Source: Ectothiorhodospiraceae bacterium (lineage in GTDB: Bacteria > Bacteroidota > Ignavibacteria > SZUA-365 > GCA-2699105). From it: 33,628 nt of DNA. The stretch covers positions 1 through 33,628 of the forward strand of contig PABJ01000166.1 in NCBI GenBank assembly GCA_002699105.1, written 5' to 3'. Positions 1 to 7,924 of this stretch are shown in pieces. The position numbers and the translations under genes are program-made. The stretch's first letter is position 1. Every line of letters begins with the position of its first letter. The notes below the pieces were generated by a model. The model was not told the origin of the DNA. It ran no database searches and was given only the letters and a program-made list of their open reading frames with translations.

Positions 1-837
1 GGTTTCTTCGGCCTCACTGCCGAGCGGACGGATACGATGCTCCTGGAGAACGCGCAGCAGTTTCCCCTGAAATACCTGGGACATCGACGATACCTCGTCG
101 AGAAATACAGTGCCATTGTCCGCACGCTGGAAGATACCCGTATGATGCCGGTCGGCTCCCGTAAACGCGCCTCTGCGATAGCCAAACAACTCTGATTCGA
201 GGAGTGAGTCAGGGAGCGCTGCGCAATTGAGCGGCACGAGTTCGCCATCGTGATACAAGCTCCTCCGATGAATAGCCCGCGCAACCAACTCCTTCCCTGT
301 TCCGCTCTCACCTTCAATAAGAACGGGTATATTTGACGGCGCAACCTTGTTTACTACCTCAAGAACCTCCCGCATCTGCGGATCGACGGCGATGATTCCA
401 TCAGCGGGTTCGAGCGGCGTATTGGAGCGGCGCCGAGCAAGGATGTCCTCGCCGAGCCTGGTAACAGTACGGATAATCTCTTCATTGTCGAACGGTTTCG
501 TCAAAAAGTGAGCCGCCCCTTTGTGGATGCATTCAACTGCCAATTCAATTGTTCCGAATCCGGTAAGCAATACCACAGATGTATCGTGCCAGCGTTTCTT
601 GATTTCATCCATTAACTGCACACCCGACATTCCTCCCATTTTTATATCCGACACGACGATATCCACGGGTTCGCGTTCAATACGTGCCAGGGCGATTTCG
701 GCGGAGCGTGCTGCATCGGCCTCGCACCCCAAAGATTTGATGAGCATCGTCAAGCCTTTGCAGATATCGGGTTCGTCGTCCACAACAAGTACCCGCAAGT
801 CCTGCAGAGTTCCGCTATATCGGCTATTGGCTGACAT
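1..837 (-). CDS. NtrC-family sigma-54-dependent response regulator (C-terminus cut by window edge)
   Basis: The reading frame starts at the ATG at 837-835 and is open to the window edge, giving 279 residues with no stop. Residues ~14-125 form a receiver domain with acidic pair D20-D21, phospho-acceptor D64, T92 and K114 (LTKPFD). The sigma-54 AAA+ domain follows from about residue 145, with Walker A GESGTGKE, the sigma-54 contact loop GAFTGAD and Walker B TVFLDEVS. The rest of the AAA+ domain and the expected Fis-type HTH lie outside the window. The start overlaps the end of the upstream kinase gene by 14 bp, so the two are co-translated partners. Phosphorylation should allow it to activate sigma-54 promoters. 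No -24/-12 promoter was recognised in the window, so its targets are unknown. Family assignment is firm; the signal is not known. Confidence 0.93.
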   Translation of the reverse strand, partial: MSANSRYSGTLQDLRVLVVDDEPDICKGLTMLIKSLGCEADAARSAEIALARIEREPVDIVVSDIKMGGMSGVQLMDEIKKRWHDTSVVLLTGFGTIELAVECIHKGAAHFLTKPFDNEEIIRTVTRLGEDILARRRSNTPLEPADGIIAVDPQMREVLEVVNKVAPSNIPVLIEGESGTGKELVARAIHRRSLYHDGELVPLNCAALPDSLLESELFGYRRGAFTGADRHHTGIFQRADNGTVFLDEVSSMSQVFQGKLLRVLQEHRIRPLGSEAEET

Positions 838-3058
838 GATCCTCTATCGATTCCGTTGCTACGCCAGCGTAGCGGTGATGCACCGTTCTTGGGAAGAGCA
901 TCCGGAACACCGTCTCCCCTGGCTCCGATCGAACGAGAAAAAGATCGCCGTGAAAGCTCTGCATTATGGTGCGCGAGATCGACAACCCAAGCCCCGTGCC
1001 TTCACCCAGTGGTTTCGACGTAACAAAGGGTTCAAAGATCCGCGGCTGAAGCTCAGGCGGAATCCCCGGCCCGTCATCTATTACATCGACGACAATTGCG
1101 TCTCCCTCACCTTCATAGGTTTGCACCATGATGCTGGTACCGCTGATCTCCAACGCCTGCAGTGCGTTCATAAGGAGATTGATCAAAACCTGGCGAATAT
1201 ATGTCTCATCGTTGATCGTGATTGGGTTGTGGGTTTGGAAATCGAGGTTAAAACTCACCTCCTTCGTTTCGTACAGAGGTTTCAGGAAGCGTATCACATC
1301 CACGAGCAATTCATGGATATCGATCTCGTCAACTTCCGCAGGCTTGCTCCGCGAATACCGAAGTAAATCGCTAATCGTTCGCTTGCACGTTTCGATGCTT
1401 CGATTGATCACATCAAGATGTTCGGAGTAACCGGCGCTCTCAGCGCCATCTTGTTTCATCATTTGAGCAAACATCGATGCAGCGGCCAGCGGATTATTTA
1501 ATTCATGGGCCATCGTTGCTGCAACCTCCCCGAGTACGGCAAGGCGGTCCTGATGGGCCTGGCGCTCGTTAATCCGAACACGGTCGCTGATATCTCTCGC
1601 GACGAGGATACGACCGTGCTGGCGATCGCCGGTTCGTACTCGTGCAGAAAGCACCTCATAGACGATATCTCCACATTCGACGATGCAACTCGGGTGCGTG
1701 AATTCAGTATCCGTCAAACAGTCGCGGCAATTCCTGCCGCAGTTCCCTTCATCCTTACATGAATTTGATAGAAGGCTGCTTGAATTGGAAATTAAATCAT
1801 TGGCCAGATTATTAGCGTTTTGATTGAAGAGAGCAACCTCACCATGTTCATTGACGTAAATGACGCCGTCCTCCATTGAGTGGATAACGGTATTGAGGAG
1901 ATCACGCTCCATGCGAAGTTCTGTACTACGGTGTTCAAGCTGACGCGCCGTTTCCTGAAGCTTTCGTGTACGTTCCTGCGTGGCTGCTGCCATGCTGTTG
2001 AACGATCTTGCCAGGTCTCCAATCTCGTCATCGGTGTCATCAATCACTCGTACAGCGTAGTCACCCTCCATCATCGCTTTGGCAGCATCCCGCATCCGAG
2101 CTAATGGATTCACTAAAAACCGAATCGGGAAGAACAAAACAACGACTGATACAAGTGCTATGACAAGTCCTGCCGCCAGAAACATGCTCTCAAGCCCGGA
2201 GACGGACTCCATCGCAGCTGCTTTTTCAACGCCAAGACTGATATCCCATGAACAATGATCCAACTTGCGGTCGAGCGTGAAGAGTTCCTTTCGCAAGAGA
2301 TTCGGCGCATCATCAGAAAGAACCGTAATCCTCGAGTAACCAGTATCAGTTTGTCCTTCATGCAATCCGTTCGAGATACGTAGAATGTTCCCGTTCGAAT
2401 CGCCAATTGTGACATACGTATTCTGACCGGGTTCAGTATCGATTGAATCGAACCAGCGCGCATGCTGCAGCCATTGCCCAACATCGATCCAGTAGACAAG
2501 GGTCCCGATTATTCTTGATCGGTCGATATCCCACAACGGCGTGAACAGTCCGAAACTCACGCTGCCTGGTGTATCATGGACGATAAATGCACTGATATAG
2601 AGTGAATCGATACCCAGCGCACCCTCTTCGGCAACGGCAACCGGGTATTCACTCCCGTGTACCGACGTGATCGTCTTCCCTTCCGTATCAAGAATAGAGA
2701 TATCGCTTACGGAAGGAACGAGAGGAAGTTTGTTGTTTGCGAGATGCTGCTGTAAACGGTTGCGAAGCTCCGAACGGTGTGCCGTCGATCCGCTCTGCAG
2801 CTGGTCGGCATGCGTGCGAATAAATCCGTCAGAAGCAAAGTCTTCCGCACGCCGTCCCAGGAGTTCTAGTTGATGCTCAAGCGATGATGCCAGCAATGTC
2901 GCTTGCGAATGCAGGCGTAGATTAATTTCTGATTCAAGCGCAGAACCTGCCGATACCGAGATTAAATAACCACCGAAACCGAACGCAACAATACAGAGAC
3001 CGACGAACGCGCCTGTCAGTTTATATTTGATCGGTACTCTGGAAAGGGGGTCGTGCAT
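824..3058 (-). CDS. Membrane sensor histidine kinase (sensor domain-HAMP-PAS-HisKA-HATPase)
   Basis: 744 residues. TM1 is at ~14-36 and TM2 at ~291-315, enclosing a ~250-residue extracytoplasmic sensor region that looks like a Cache-type fold. HAMP follows at ~316-368, then a coiled linker, a PAS domain at ~385-490, HisKA with H518 in the HELNNP motif, and a HATPase domain with N-box (NLLMNALQAL), G1 (DDGPGIP) and G2 (GEGTGLGLS). The protein is of the type that pairs with NtrC regulators, and the regulator gene overlaps its 3' end. The PAS segment carries six cysteines, C434, C440, C444, C447, C458 and C462, which could bind metal or sense redox, but similar cysteines occur in PAS domains of related kinases. 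The upstream gene is the iron-centre repair gene on the same strand, 84 bp away. The start has no obvious Shine-Dalgarno. The ligand is unknown. Confidence 0.92.
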   Translation of the reverse strand: MHDPLSRVPIKYKLTGAFVGLCIVAFGFGGYLISVSAGSALESEINLRLHSQATLLASSLEHQLELLGRRAEDFASDGFIRTHADQLQSGSTAHRSELRNRLQQHLANNKLPLVPSVSDISILDTEGKTITSVHGSEYPVAVAEEGALGIDSLYISAFIVHDTPGSVSFGLFTPLWDIDRSRIIGTLVYWIDVGQWLQHARWFDSIDTEPGQNTYVTIGDSNGNILRISNGLHEGQTDTGYSRITVLSDDAPNLLRKELFTLDRKLDHCSWDISLGVEKAAAMESVSGLESMFLAAGLVIALVSVVVLFFPIRFLVNPLARMRDAAKAMMEGDYAVRVIDDTDDEIGDLARSFNSMAAATQERTRKLQETARQLEHRSTELRMERDLLNTVIHSMEDGVIYVNEHGEVALFNQNANNLANDLISNSSSLLSNSCKDEGNCGRNCRDCLTDTEFTHPSCIVECGDIVYEVLSARVRTGDRQHGRILVARDISDRVRINERQAHQDRLAVLGEVAATMAHELNNPLAAASMFAQMMKQDGAESAGYSEHLDVINRSIETCKRTISDLLRYSRSKPAEVDEIDIHELLVDVIRFLKPLYETKEVSFNLDFQTHNPITINDETYIRQVLINLLMNALQALEISGTSIMVQTYEGEGDAIVVDVIDDGPGIPPELQPRIFEPFVTSKPLGEGTGLGLSISRTIMQSFHGDLFLVRSEPGETVFRMLFPRTVHHRYAGVATESIEDHVSQ

Positions 3059-3142
3059 ATCGCGCTACCGGAATTAGTGTCGGATTTGTCGCGAAATCAA
3101 ATACCGGCAAGGGGATATTCCATCACCCGTCCCGGTATGTAT

Positions 3143-3871
3143 CTATTGCTGAACCAGTTCAGCTTCAAGCGCTATCGCTCTTGGATGAAGGATATTATTC
3201 TCGAGATGAATGTGCTGCCAAATATCGTTCTCGAGCGTTTGAAGTTCTGAGTACAGCGCTTTCAACGTGTCATCGCTGGCGTTAGGTAAGGAATACTCAT
3301 TGGTCAAAGACCGGATTCTGCGCAGGGCATCGCAAGCCCCGCTATGCTCGGTTTCCATCACATTAATTGGCGCTTGAACACTTCCTACCTGCGACTGGGA
3401 TAGGTTTGCCTCAGACTGCTTCAGTTGCTGCAGTCGTTTGACGTATGGGAAAAGCACCTGCTCTTCTTTTCTCGTGTGTTCGCGCAATTCATGCATCATC
3501 GCCCCGTACACATCCTGCAGTTCTATAAGCTCGGGCTGGGTTTCCCCATGTGACTCCACTGCCTTGGATGTGAGTTCGGCTACACGCGGTAAGGCATCCC
3601 TCATGTACACATGATGTGTATCCACGATGTAATCGATCAGTTCATCGATATTGAGCGATGCCGGATCCGTGGACTCGTGTGTATATGGAGGCAGACCGGC
3701 TAGTTCATTCTCGAGTGCCGTGGCAGAAATCCCAGCCTCACTGCACGCCTTCTCAAGCGTCCTTCTTCCATCGCTGCTATAATCTATTCCTTTCGACTTG
3801 AGCAAGTCAGCCGCATGATGGTTTTGCAGAACTATATCGCCAATTAGTTGCGTGGTATCAACATGTGCCAT
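3143..3871 (-). CDS. ric: RIC-type di-iron protein (YtfE/ScdA family) lacking the N-terminal Cys-Cys pair
   Basis: 242 residues from the ATG at 3871, preceded by AAGGAAGAG at a good distance. An upstream in-frame ATG at 3958 lies inside the regulator box, so it is rejected. Residues ~1-60 are the ScdA_N (DUF542) domain and ~75-235 a hemerythrin-like HHE bundle. Family members repair nitrosatively or oxidatively damaged Fe-S clusters. Alignment by eye to E. coli YtfE puts the di-iron ligands at H87, H132, E136, H176, H220 and E224, all kept. The near-invariant Cys-Cys of the N-domain (DYCCGG in YtfE) is Ser32-Ser33 here (DYSSDG), while the rest of that motif and the downstream TLEKACSEAG are recognisable. 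Iron binding is therefore expected, but chemistry needing the Cys pair is not. The gene may be co-transcribed with the kinase and regulator downstream. Confidence 0.88.
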   Translation of the reverse strand: MAHVDTTQLIGDIVLQNHHAADLLKSKGIDYSSDGRRTLEKACSEAGISATALENELAGLPPYTHESTDPASLNIDELIDYIVDTHHVYMRDALPRVAELTSKAVESHGETQPELIELQDVYGAMMHELREHTRKEEQVLFPYVKRLQQLKQSEANLSQSQVGSVQAPINVMETEHSGACDALRRIRSLTNEYSLPNASDDTLKALYSELQTLENDIWQHIHLENNILHPRAIALEAELVQQ

Positions 3872-3951
3872 AGTTGGACTCTTCCTTTTCATGAACAACC
3901 ATTTCGGAGTAAGGTACGGGAACAATATAGAAAGGAGATATTGACCGCGCC

Positions 3952-3965
3952 TTGACATAAGTCAA
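3952..3965 (-). promoter_or_regulatory. FNR/DNR-type box in the ric promoter
   Basis: TTGAC-ATAA-GTCAA is a perfect 5-bp inverted repeat with a 4-nt spacer, close to the CRP/FNR-superfamily consensus TTGAT-N4-ATCAA. A TATATT hexamer lies on the minus strand at 3929-3924. A start about 7 nt beyond it (~3917) would place the box centre (3958.5) at about -41.5, the class II activator position. This fits induction of ric by an anoxia- or NO-responsive FNR/DNR-type protein. No such regulator gene is in the window. The promoter is predicted, not shown. Confidence 0.6.
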
Positions 3966-4039
3966 ATGTAGTTACTGCGTGGGTAGGCACCTGAAGTAGC
4001 GCCTGTACCCAGCAGAGGGTGTTTCTTTTACCGGTTCTA

Positions 4040-4226
4040 TTCCAGTGCTGTACCTAGGAGAACTGCATCATCCGGCGCAAATACCGCGTTTCCCGGCTCA
4101 AAATCGCCGTCTCCGAGCACATCGGAGAGGTCTGCAAGCGCTTTTAAGTCCCGTATGAAGTGGTTCGAAACAAATCCCGTTGGGTGTACCAAACGGGAAG
4201 AGCCGCTCGAATGAGCGGCTTTTTTC
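4040..4226 (+). ncRNA. Candidate structured RNA or leader ending in an orphan terminator
   Basis: No credible gene is seen in 3966-4313. The stretch holds a perfect 7-bp hairpin at 4110-4128 (TCTCCGA, 5-nt loop, TCGGAGA), a 6-bp hairpin at 4176-4197 (CCCGTT...AACGGG), and an intrinsic terminator at 4201-4226 on the plus strand with no plus-strand gene before it. A small RNA, or an attenuated leader of the glycosyltransferase gene at 4314, would explain this. It does not match tRNA, tmRNA, SRP RNA or RNase P RNA as far as can be judged by eye. The 5' boundary is arbitrary. A weak minus-strand ORF (4456-4037) crosses the area, but most of it has no family resemblance. Confidence 0.3.
4201..4226 (+). 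terminator. Rho-independent terminator
   Basis: An 8-bp perfect stem AGCCGCTC/GAGCGGCT with a GAAT loop is followed directly by T6 and further T-rich sequence on the plus strand. The minus-strand reading lacks a U-run. It precedes the glycosyltransferase start by about 90 bp, and no plus-strand gene lies upstream. Confidence 0.8.
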
Positions 4227-4313
4227 TTTGGCGGGCCGTTCGAGGCCGATCGACCTTGGAATTCAACATACGCGGCGGTACTTTTATAGTCTATATTCAG
4301 CCGAAGAGTGCAG

Positions 4314-5051
4314 ATGAAGGTCCTTGTAACTATTCCCGTATATAACGAAGAACAGGCGCTTCCCAAGAGCATCCCGACGCTGCATGCGTTCCTTTCCGAG
4401 CACCTCAGCGAATACGATTGGGAAATCGAGATTGCCGATAACGCCTCGATTGACAAGACCCCCGAGGTCTCGAAAAAACTTACTTCCGAGTTCGACCGCG
4501 TGCGGTATCTCCGCCTGGAGCAAAAAGGCCGCGGCAGAGCACTGAAGAAGTCGTGGATCGAATCCGATGCGGATATCTGCAGCTACATGGATGTAGACCT
4601 CTCCACAAATCTTGAGTCCTTCCCACCGATGATCGATGCGATAGCGAAGCAAGGGTATGATATCGGCACCGGCTCCAGGCTGATGAAGGGCGCAAACACC
4701 GAGCGCAGCTTCAAGCGCGAGTTCATCTCCCGCAGCTATAATCTCCTCGTCAAGGCAATGTTCTTCACGCGCTTCAGCGATGCCCAATGCGGGTTCAAGG
4801 CCGTCACGCGCCAAGTCATTGATAGGCTGTTTCCTGTCATTGAGGATAATGTCTGGTTCCTTGATAGCGAGCTGCTGATTATCGGCGAGAAACTGGGCTA
4901 CAAAATATTCGATGTCCCGGTGAAGTGGATCGAAGACCTGGATACCCGCGTGAAGATCTTCCGGACCGCTATCGACGATATCAAGGGACTTCTCCGCGTG
5001 CGGAAAAACTTCTGGGCGGGCAAATACAAGCACCTCCGGAAGGAAGGCTGA
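4314..5051 (+). CDS. GT2-family glycosyltransferase, dolichyl/polyprenyl-phosphate sugar transferase-like
   Basis: 245 residues from the ATG at 4314; a GTG two codons upstream (4308) is possible, but MKVLVTIPVYNEE is the usual family start. The GT-A fold is evident from the N-terminal nucleotide-binding strand, D42 in ADNAS, the metal-binding DVD at 93-95, GTGSR at 118-122 and the QCGFKA motif at 158-163. These are features of DPM1-like enzymes that move a hexose from a nucleotide sugar to a polyprenyl phosphate. There is no C-terminal membrane anchor, so it should be cytosolic or peripheral. The esterase gene follows after 10 bp, suggesting one transcript. A weak promoter (TTGGAA at 4256, 17-nt spacer, TACTTT at 4279) lies between the terminator and the gene. 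The acceptor is unknown. Confidence 0.88.
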   Translation: MKVLVTIPVYNEEQALPKSIPTLHAFLSEHLSEYDWEIEIADNASIDKTPEVSKKLTSEFDRVRYLRLEQKGRGRALKKSWIESDADICSYMDVDLSTNLESFPPMIDAIAKQGYDIGTGSRLMKGANTERSFKREFISRSYNLLVKAMFFTRFSDAQCGFKAVTRQVIDRLFPVIEDNVWFLDSELLIIGEKLGYKIFDVPVKWIEDLDTRVKIFRTAIDDIKGLLRVRKNFWAGKYKHLRKEG

Positions 5052-5061
5052 AATACCCCTC

Positions 5062-5988
5062 ATGGAACGCGGTTCGCTTATCCTGCAATCCATCAGGAGC
5101 GCCGCGCTGCACAGCATCCGCTACTATAACCTTTATCTCCCCCCGGGATACAAGCATTCCCGCGAGCGCTACCCCGTGCTCTACCTCTTCCGAGGACACG
5201 AACGAGAGTGGTGTAACCCCGAAGAAGATCCCCATCGCGGCAATACTAGCGTCATCGAAATACTTGATGAGCTTATCGGTGCAGGGAAAATCGCTCCGCT
5301 CATCGCGGTGATGCCGGGATTGAACTCCCGCGATAACAGTCTTCCCGGATTGGGGGTGAACTTCCGGCAGCCACACCGCGCGAAGCGGTCCCGCATGGGC
5401 ACCGGCCGGTTCGATGACTACCTGGTGAACGAACTCATTCCTGCCGTCGATAGGCGGTACAAAACCGCGAAGGGACTACGTGCAGTGGATGGCTTTTCTT
5501 TGGGCGGCTACACGTCCATGCTGCTCGCAGCGAAATATCCCCGGCTGTGGGTATCCGCCGGCGCGTACGATGGAACGCACATGTGGAAAGCGCTCATCGA
5601 TCCGCGGAAAAAGGACAAGCGGCCGAACGATACGACCTGGCTCGAGAATCCTATGTTCGATCCGGCATTTGGAAAGCCACGCGATCTGCGGTATATGCGC
5701 AAATACAACCCGACCGACATCGTTGCGAATATGAACCGGCGCGATCTTGCCGCCCTCCGCAAGATCAGCTTCCACATCCACTCGGCAAACTTCGATGGCG
5801 ATAAAGGAAATCTCGACCGTGCGCGGCACTTCGTTGAGGTGCTGGCTTCCAGGGGAATCGAAAACTCGTTCGCCGATACGCCGCTTTCAAAAACGGCGCT
5901 TCACACATGGCGCCATGCCGATCTACACATGCGTAAAACCCTCCCCCTCCACGATGAAGCCTTCCAGCGCCGCCGCATCCTTGCTTAG
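5062..5988 (+). CDS. Alpha/beta-hydrolase, putative esterase (esterase D/antigen 85-like)
   Basis: 308 residues. The N-terminus shows the family pattern YYNLYLPPGY followed by YPVLYLFRGH. The nucleophile is S146 in GFSLGG, and H281 in the HTW motif near the C-terminus is the likely catalytic His; D245 in NFDGDKGN is a candidate acid. No signal peptide is visible, so the protein should be cytoplasmic. It sits 10 bp after the glycosyltransferase gene with GGAAGG upstream of the ATG. Relatives hydrolyse carboxyl esters, including S-formylglutathione and siderophore or acyl-sugar esters, so the substrate is open; pairing with a sugar transferase hints at a sugar ester. Its 3' end overlaps the convergent methyltransferase gene by 66 bp. 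Confidence 0.85.
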   Translation: MERGSLILQSIRSAALHSIRYYNLYLPPGYKHSRERYPVLYLFRGHEREWCNPEEDPHRGNTSVIEILDELIGAGKIAPLIAVMPGLNSRDNSLPGLGVNFRQPHRAKRSRMGTGRFDDYLVNELIPAVDRRYKTAKGLRAVDGFSLGGYTSMLLAAKYPRLWVSAGAYDGTHMWKALIDPRKKDKRPNDTTWLENPMFDPAFGKPRDLRYMRKYNPTDIVANMNRRDLAALRKISFHIHSANFDGDKGNLDRARHFVEVLASRGIENSFADTPLSKTALHTWRHADLHMRKTLPLHDEAFQRRRILA

Positions 5989-6654
5989 CAAGTGAACGCT
6001 CACATCAACGTAGTTTTCGTTCATCACTGCGCTCATTGTGGATGACTTCCGCGTGAATCCCGCCTCCACAGCATCGTCGAAGAAGCCAGTCGCGACGGTA
6101 CGGTTCGGCTCGGTGATGAGGATGATTCCGCTATCGGCAACAGCCTCTGAGAAAAACTTCAGCAGCGGCTCCCTGAAGCGTTTTTCGTACACCACATCGG
6201 CTGCTATAACGACCTCCCACTTACGCCCGGGCGGTTGCCGGAAATCCAGGCATTCGTACGCGGCTTCTGTGACGATGCCGTTCTTCAGGGCGTTGATCTC
6301 GGAGGCGATCAGCGCGTCGGGTTCGTAGTCTGCGAAGGTCACCTTGTCGGCATACAGCCCTGCAATCACACCAGTAATACCGAGCCCGCAGCCCATATCG
6401 AGGATGTCCTTTCCCTCGACGAGCGCCGGGCAGGAGTCGATCGTCTTTGCCAGCGCGATCCCGCTATGCCACACCTCTGCCCAGTACGGCAGGCGCTCGT
6501 CGATGATGAACTGTTTCGAGGAGATCTTCTCGATAAGGTCGTTGATATCGGCAGGAGATATGATGGTGAGCGTTCTGTCGTTGATCTGAAACCTGCGCTC
6601 AAGGACGTTGTACTGCGAGGAGAAATCCGAAAGGAGGGTAGTAAGCCTGTTCAT
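5923..6654 (-). CDS. SAM-dependent class I methyltransferase (Methyltransf_16-like, protein-lysine type)
   Basis: 243 residues from the ATG at 6654; an upstream in-frame start at 6705 would add 17 residues that look unlike the family. Motif I is DILDMGCGLGITG (~83-95), the acidic residue after strand 2 is in ADYEPD (~109-113), and AADVVYE (~151-157) is the post-motif. The preceding RLPYWAEVWHSG is typical of the family containing ETF-beta and eEF1A-type lysine methyltransferases and nicotinamide N-methyltransferase-like proteins. It probably methylates a protein side chain in the cytoplasm; the substrate is not known. It runs tail to tail with the esterase gene and shares 66 bp with it. No clear Shine-Dalgarno precedes the start. 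Confidence 0.83.
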   Translation of the reverse strand: MNRLTTLLSDFSSQYNVLERRFQINDRTLTIISPADINDLIEKISSKQFIIDERLPYWAEVWHSGIALAKTIDSCPALVEGKDILDMGCGLGITGVIAGLYADKVTFADYEPDALIASEINALKNGIVTEAAYECLDFRQPPGRKWEVVIAADVVYEKRFREPLLKFFSEAVADSGIILITEPNRTVATGFFDDAVEAGFTRKSSTMSAVMNENYVDVSVHLLSKDAAALEGFIVEGEGFTHV

Positions 6655-6814
6655 ACGGCAAGATAACAAGAACGGATAAGCCTGCATAGCCGCCTCCCAG
6701 CACAATCAGATCCATGCACACCGGTAAGACGAAGCGCTGTGTTATGGTGTGAGCTTGCGCCTGACTTGCTGTTCCGAGTATGCAGGGACCTCAGGGGTTC
6801 GAGAAGAGACTATG

Positions 6815-6831
6815 CCCTCCCGTTGGGAGGG
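6815..6831. repeat. Intergenic hairpin
   Basis: CCCTCCC-GTT-GGGAGGG is a perfect 7-bp inverted repeat with a 3-nt loop and no U-run on either strand. It lies in the 239-bp stretch between the methyltransferase start and the end of the exported-protein gene. It may be a transcript-end stabiliser or a second element of the terminator next to it. Confidence 0.4.
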
Positions 6832-6839
6832 TATGGCAC

Positions 6840-6866
6840 AACAAAACGCCCGGCTAGGCCGGGCGC
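6840..6866 (-). terminator. Intrinsic terminator of the exported-protein gene
   Basis: On the minus strand GCCCGGC-CTA-GCCGGGC is followed by GTTTTGTTGT. It begins about 28 bp after the stop codon at 6894, the expected position for the end of that transcript. Confidence 0.75.
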
Positions 6867-6893
6867 TAGAAGAGCTGATACGGGAAGAACAGC

Positions 6894-7616
6894 CTAATTA
6901 TTGGCGATCTTCGTTGTGTACTTGCGGACGGTCTTCATCGTCACTTCTTTTTCAGGGCCGAGCTCATCGGCCGGGACGAAGATGTTGTTCTCTTCGGTTT
7001 CCGTCACCTGAGTGAAGAAATCGTAGCGCGTATCGAACGTGCCTTTGCCGTACTTCCGGGTTATCATGCCAACATCCTTCATCGGGTCGGGAGAGATATC
7101 CTGGATTTTGAAGGAAACGCTGCGCGTGGTGCCGCTCCCCGTGTTACTTTCAATCGTGTATTCGCGTTTGATCTTGCGCTTCAGGTCATACTTCGTCATC
7201 TGAAGCATTCCTTCCAAATGCTGTCCGGCCATGATATGGGCCGCGTCGCTGCTTGCCCGGCCTTCGCCTTTCGCGAGTTCAAATCCTGTCAACGTATTGC
7301 CGGAGACCTGGAATTTGATAACGGTCTCGGGATTCGTCGTTTCAGCCTCGGTCCCGCTTGCGCCGGAATAGACGGTCAGCGTTGCCGGAAAGCTGTTGTT
7401 CTTCATCTTGCCGGTCTCGACGCGGTACACCTGCGAGCGTGTAACCGGAGTGATATCCTTCGTGCCGTCGTTCCCGGTGATGGTTTGCACCAGCGTCGTG
7501 GTGTACACCTTGTCCGGCATGAATCGCGTGCTTGGGGCATCCTGTGCCTGTACCGCAGTCCCCAGCGCAATTAGCGCGGCAAGAGCTGCGGTGAATACGG
7601 TTGTCAATCGTTTCAT
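6894..7616 (-). CDS. Exported protein of unknown function
   Basis: 240 residues from the ATG at 7616, chosen because it begins a clean signal peptide (MKRLTTVFTA, hydrophobic core, cleavage after AVQA at about residue 25). The mature part is mostly polar and beta-rich with many Thr and Lys residues, and has no cysteine pair, lipobox, transmembrane segment or T9SS sorting tail. It should be periplasmic or outer-membrane associated. I do not recognise a family. It appears to be a single-gene unit with its own terminator downstream. The 360-bp stretch upstream (7617-7976) contains a minus-strand TATAAT at 7763-7758 without a good -35 element. Confidence 0.72.
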   Translation of the reverse strand: MKRLTTVFTAALAALIALGTAVQAQDAPSTRFMPDKVYTTTLVQTITGNDGTKDITPVTRSQVYRVETGKMKNNSFPATLTVYSGASGTEAETTNPETVIKFQVSGNTLTGFELAKGEGRASSDAAHIMAGQHLEGMLQMTKYDLKRKIKREYTIESNTGSGTTRSVSFKIQDISPDPMKDVGMITRKYGKGTFDTRYDFFTQVTETEENNIFVPADELGPEKEVTMKTVRKYTTKIANN

Positions 7617-7924
7617 TGTACTGATCATCGTTATGATTGGTTTTGTCGCTTTCGTCTGTGTTGGGGCGTCCGCATATCGATATGCAGCGCCATAAAGAGC
7701 AAATACAAGGTACCGCACCCCCGGAAAAGAGTCAAACGGCGGATACGAGCCACTCTTATTATACCCATTTTCGGATACGTTCGTTCCGGGAGCCGGGTAC
7801 CTCTCTGCGCTCCCCTCCGCAATGCCGGGGAATGGCGTACCGGCAAGAGCGCGTCAGAAGGAAAAACACTTCAGCGGGTGGAAAGTTACAGGGAGGGGGT
7901 TGGCGCTAGTTCCGATACCAAATT

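Noticed and set aside
3872-3958. Longer ric start at the ATG at 3958
   Set aside because: That ATG lies inside the FNR-type palindrome and upstream of the predicted start site, and the extra 29 residues do not resemble RIC proteins. The ATG at 3871 has a good Shine-Dalgarno.
3985-4005. Possible sigma-54 -24/-12 promoter (GGCAC...GC) as a target of the NtrC-type regulator
   Set aside because: The GG and GC elements are 11 nt apart rather than 10 and the -12 side lacks TTGC.
4155-4192. tRNA-like 3' end (GGTTCGAAAC ... ACCA)
   Set aside because: The T-arm does not pair on both sides of the loop and no acceptor, D or anticodon arm could be built.
4037-4456. 139-codon minus-strand ORF across the gap before the glycosyltransferase
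   Set aside because: Its first half is antisense to the glycosyltransferase start, it spans a strong plus-strand terminator, and the product matches no family I know. It was left out as a gene, though its C-terminal part remains a reason for caution about the RNA candidate.
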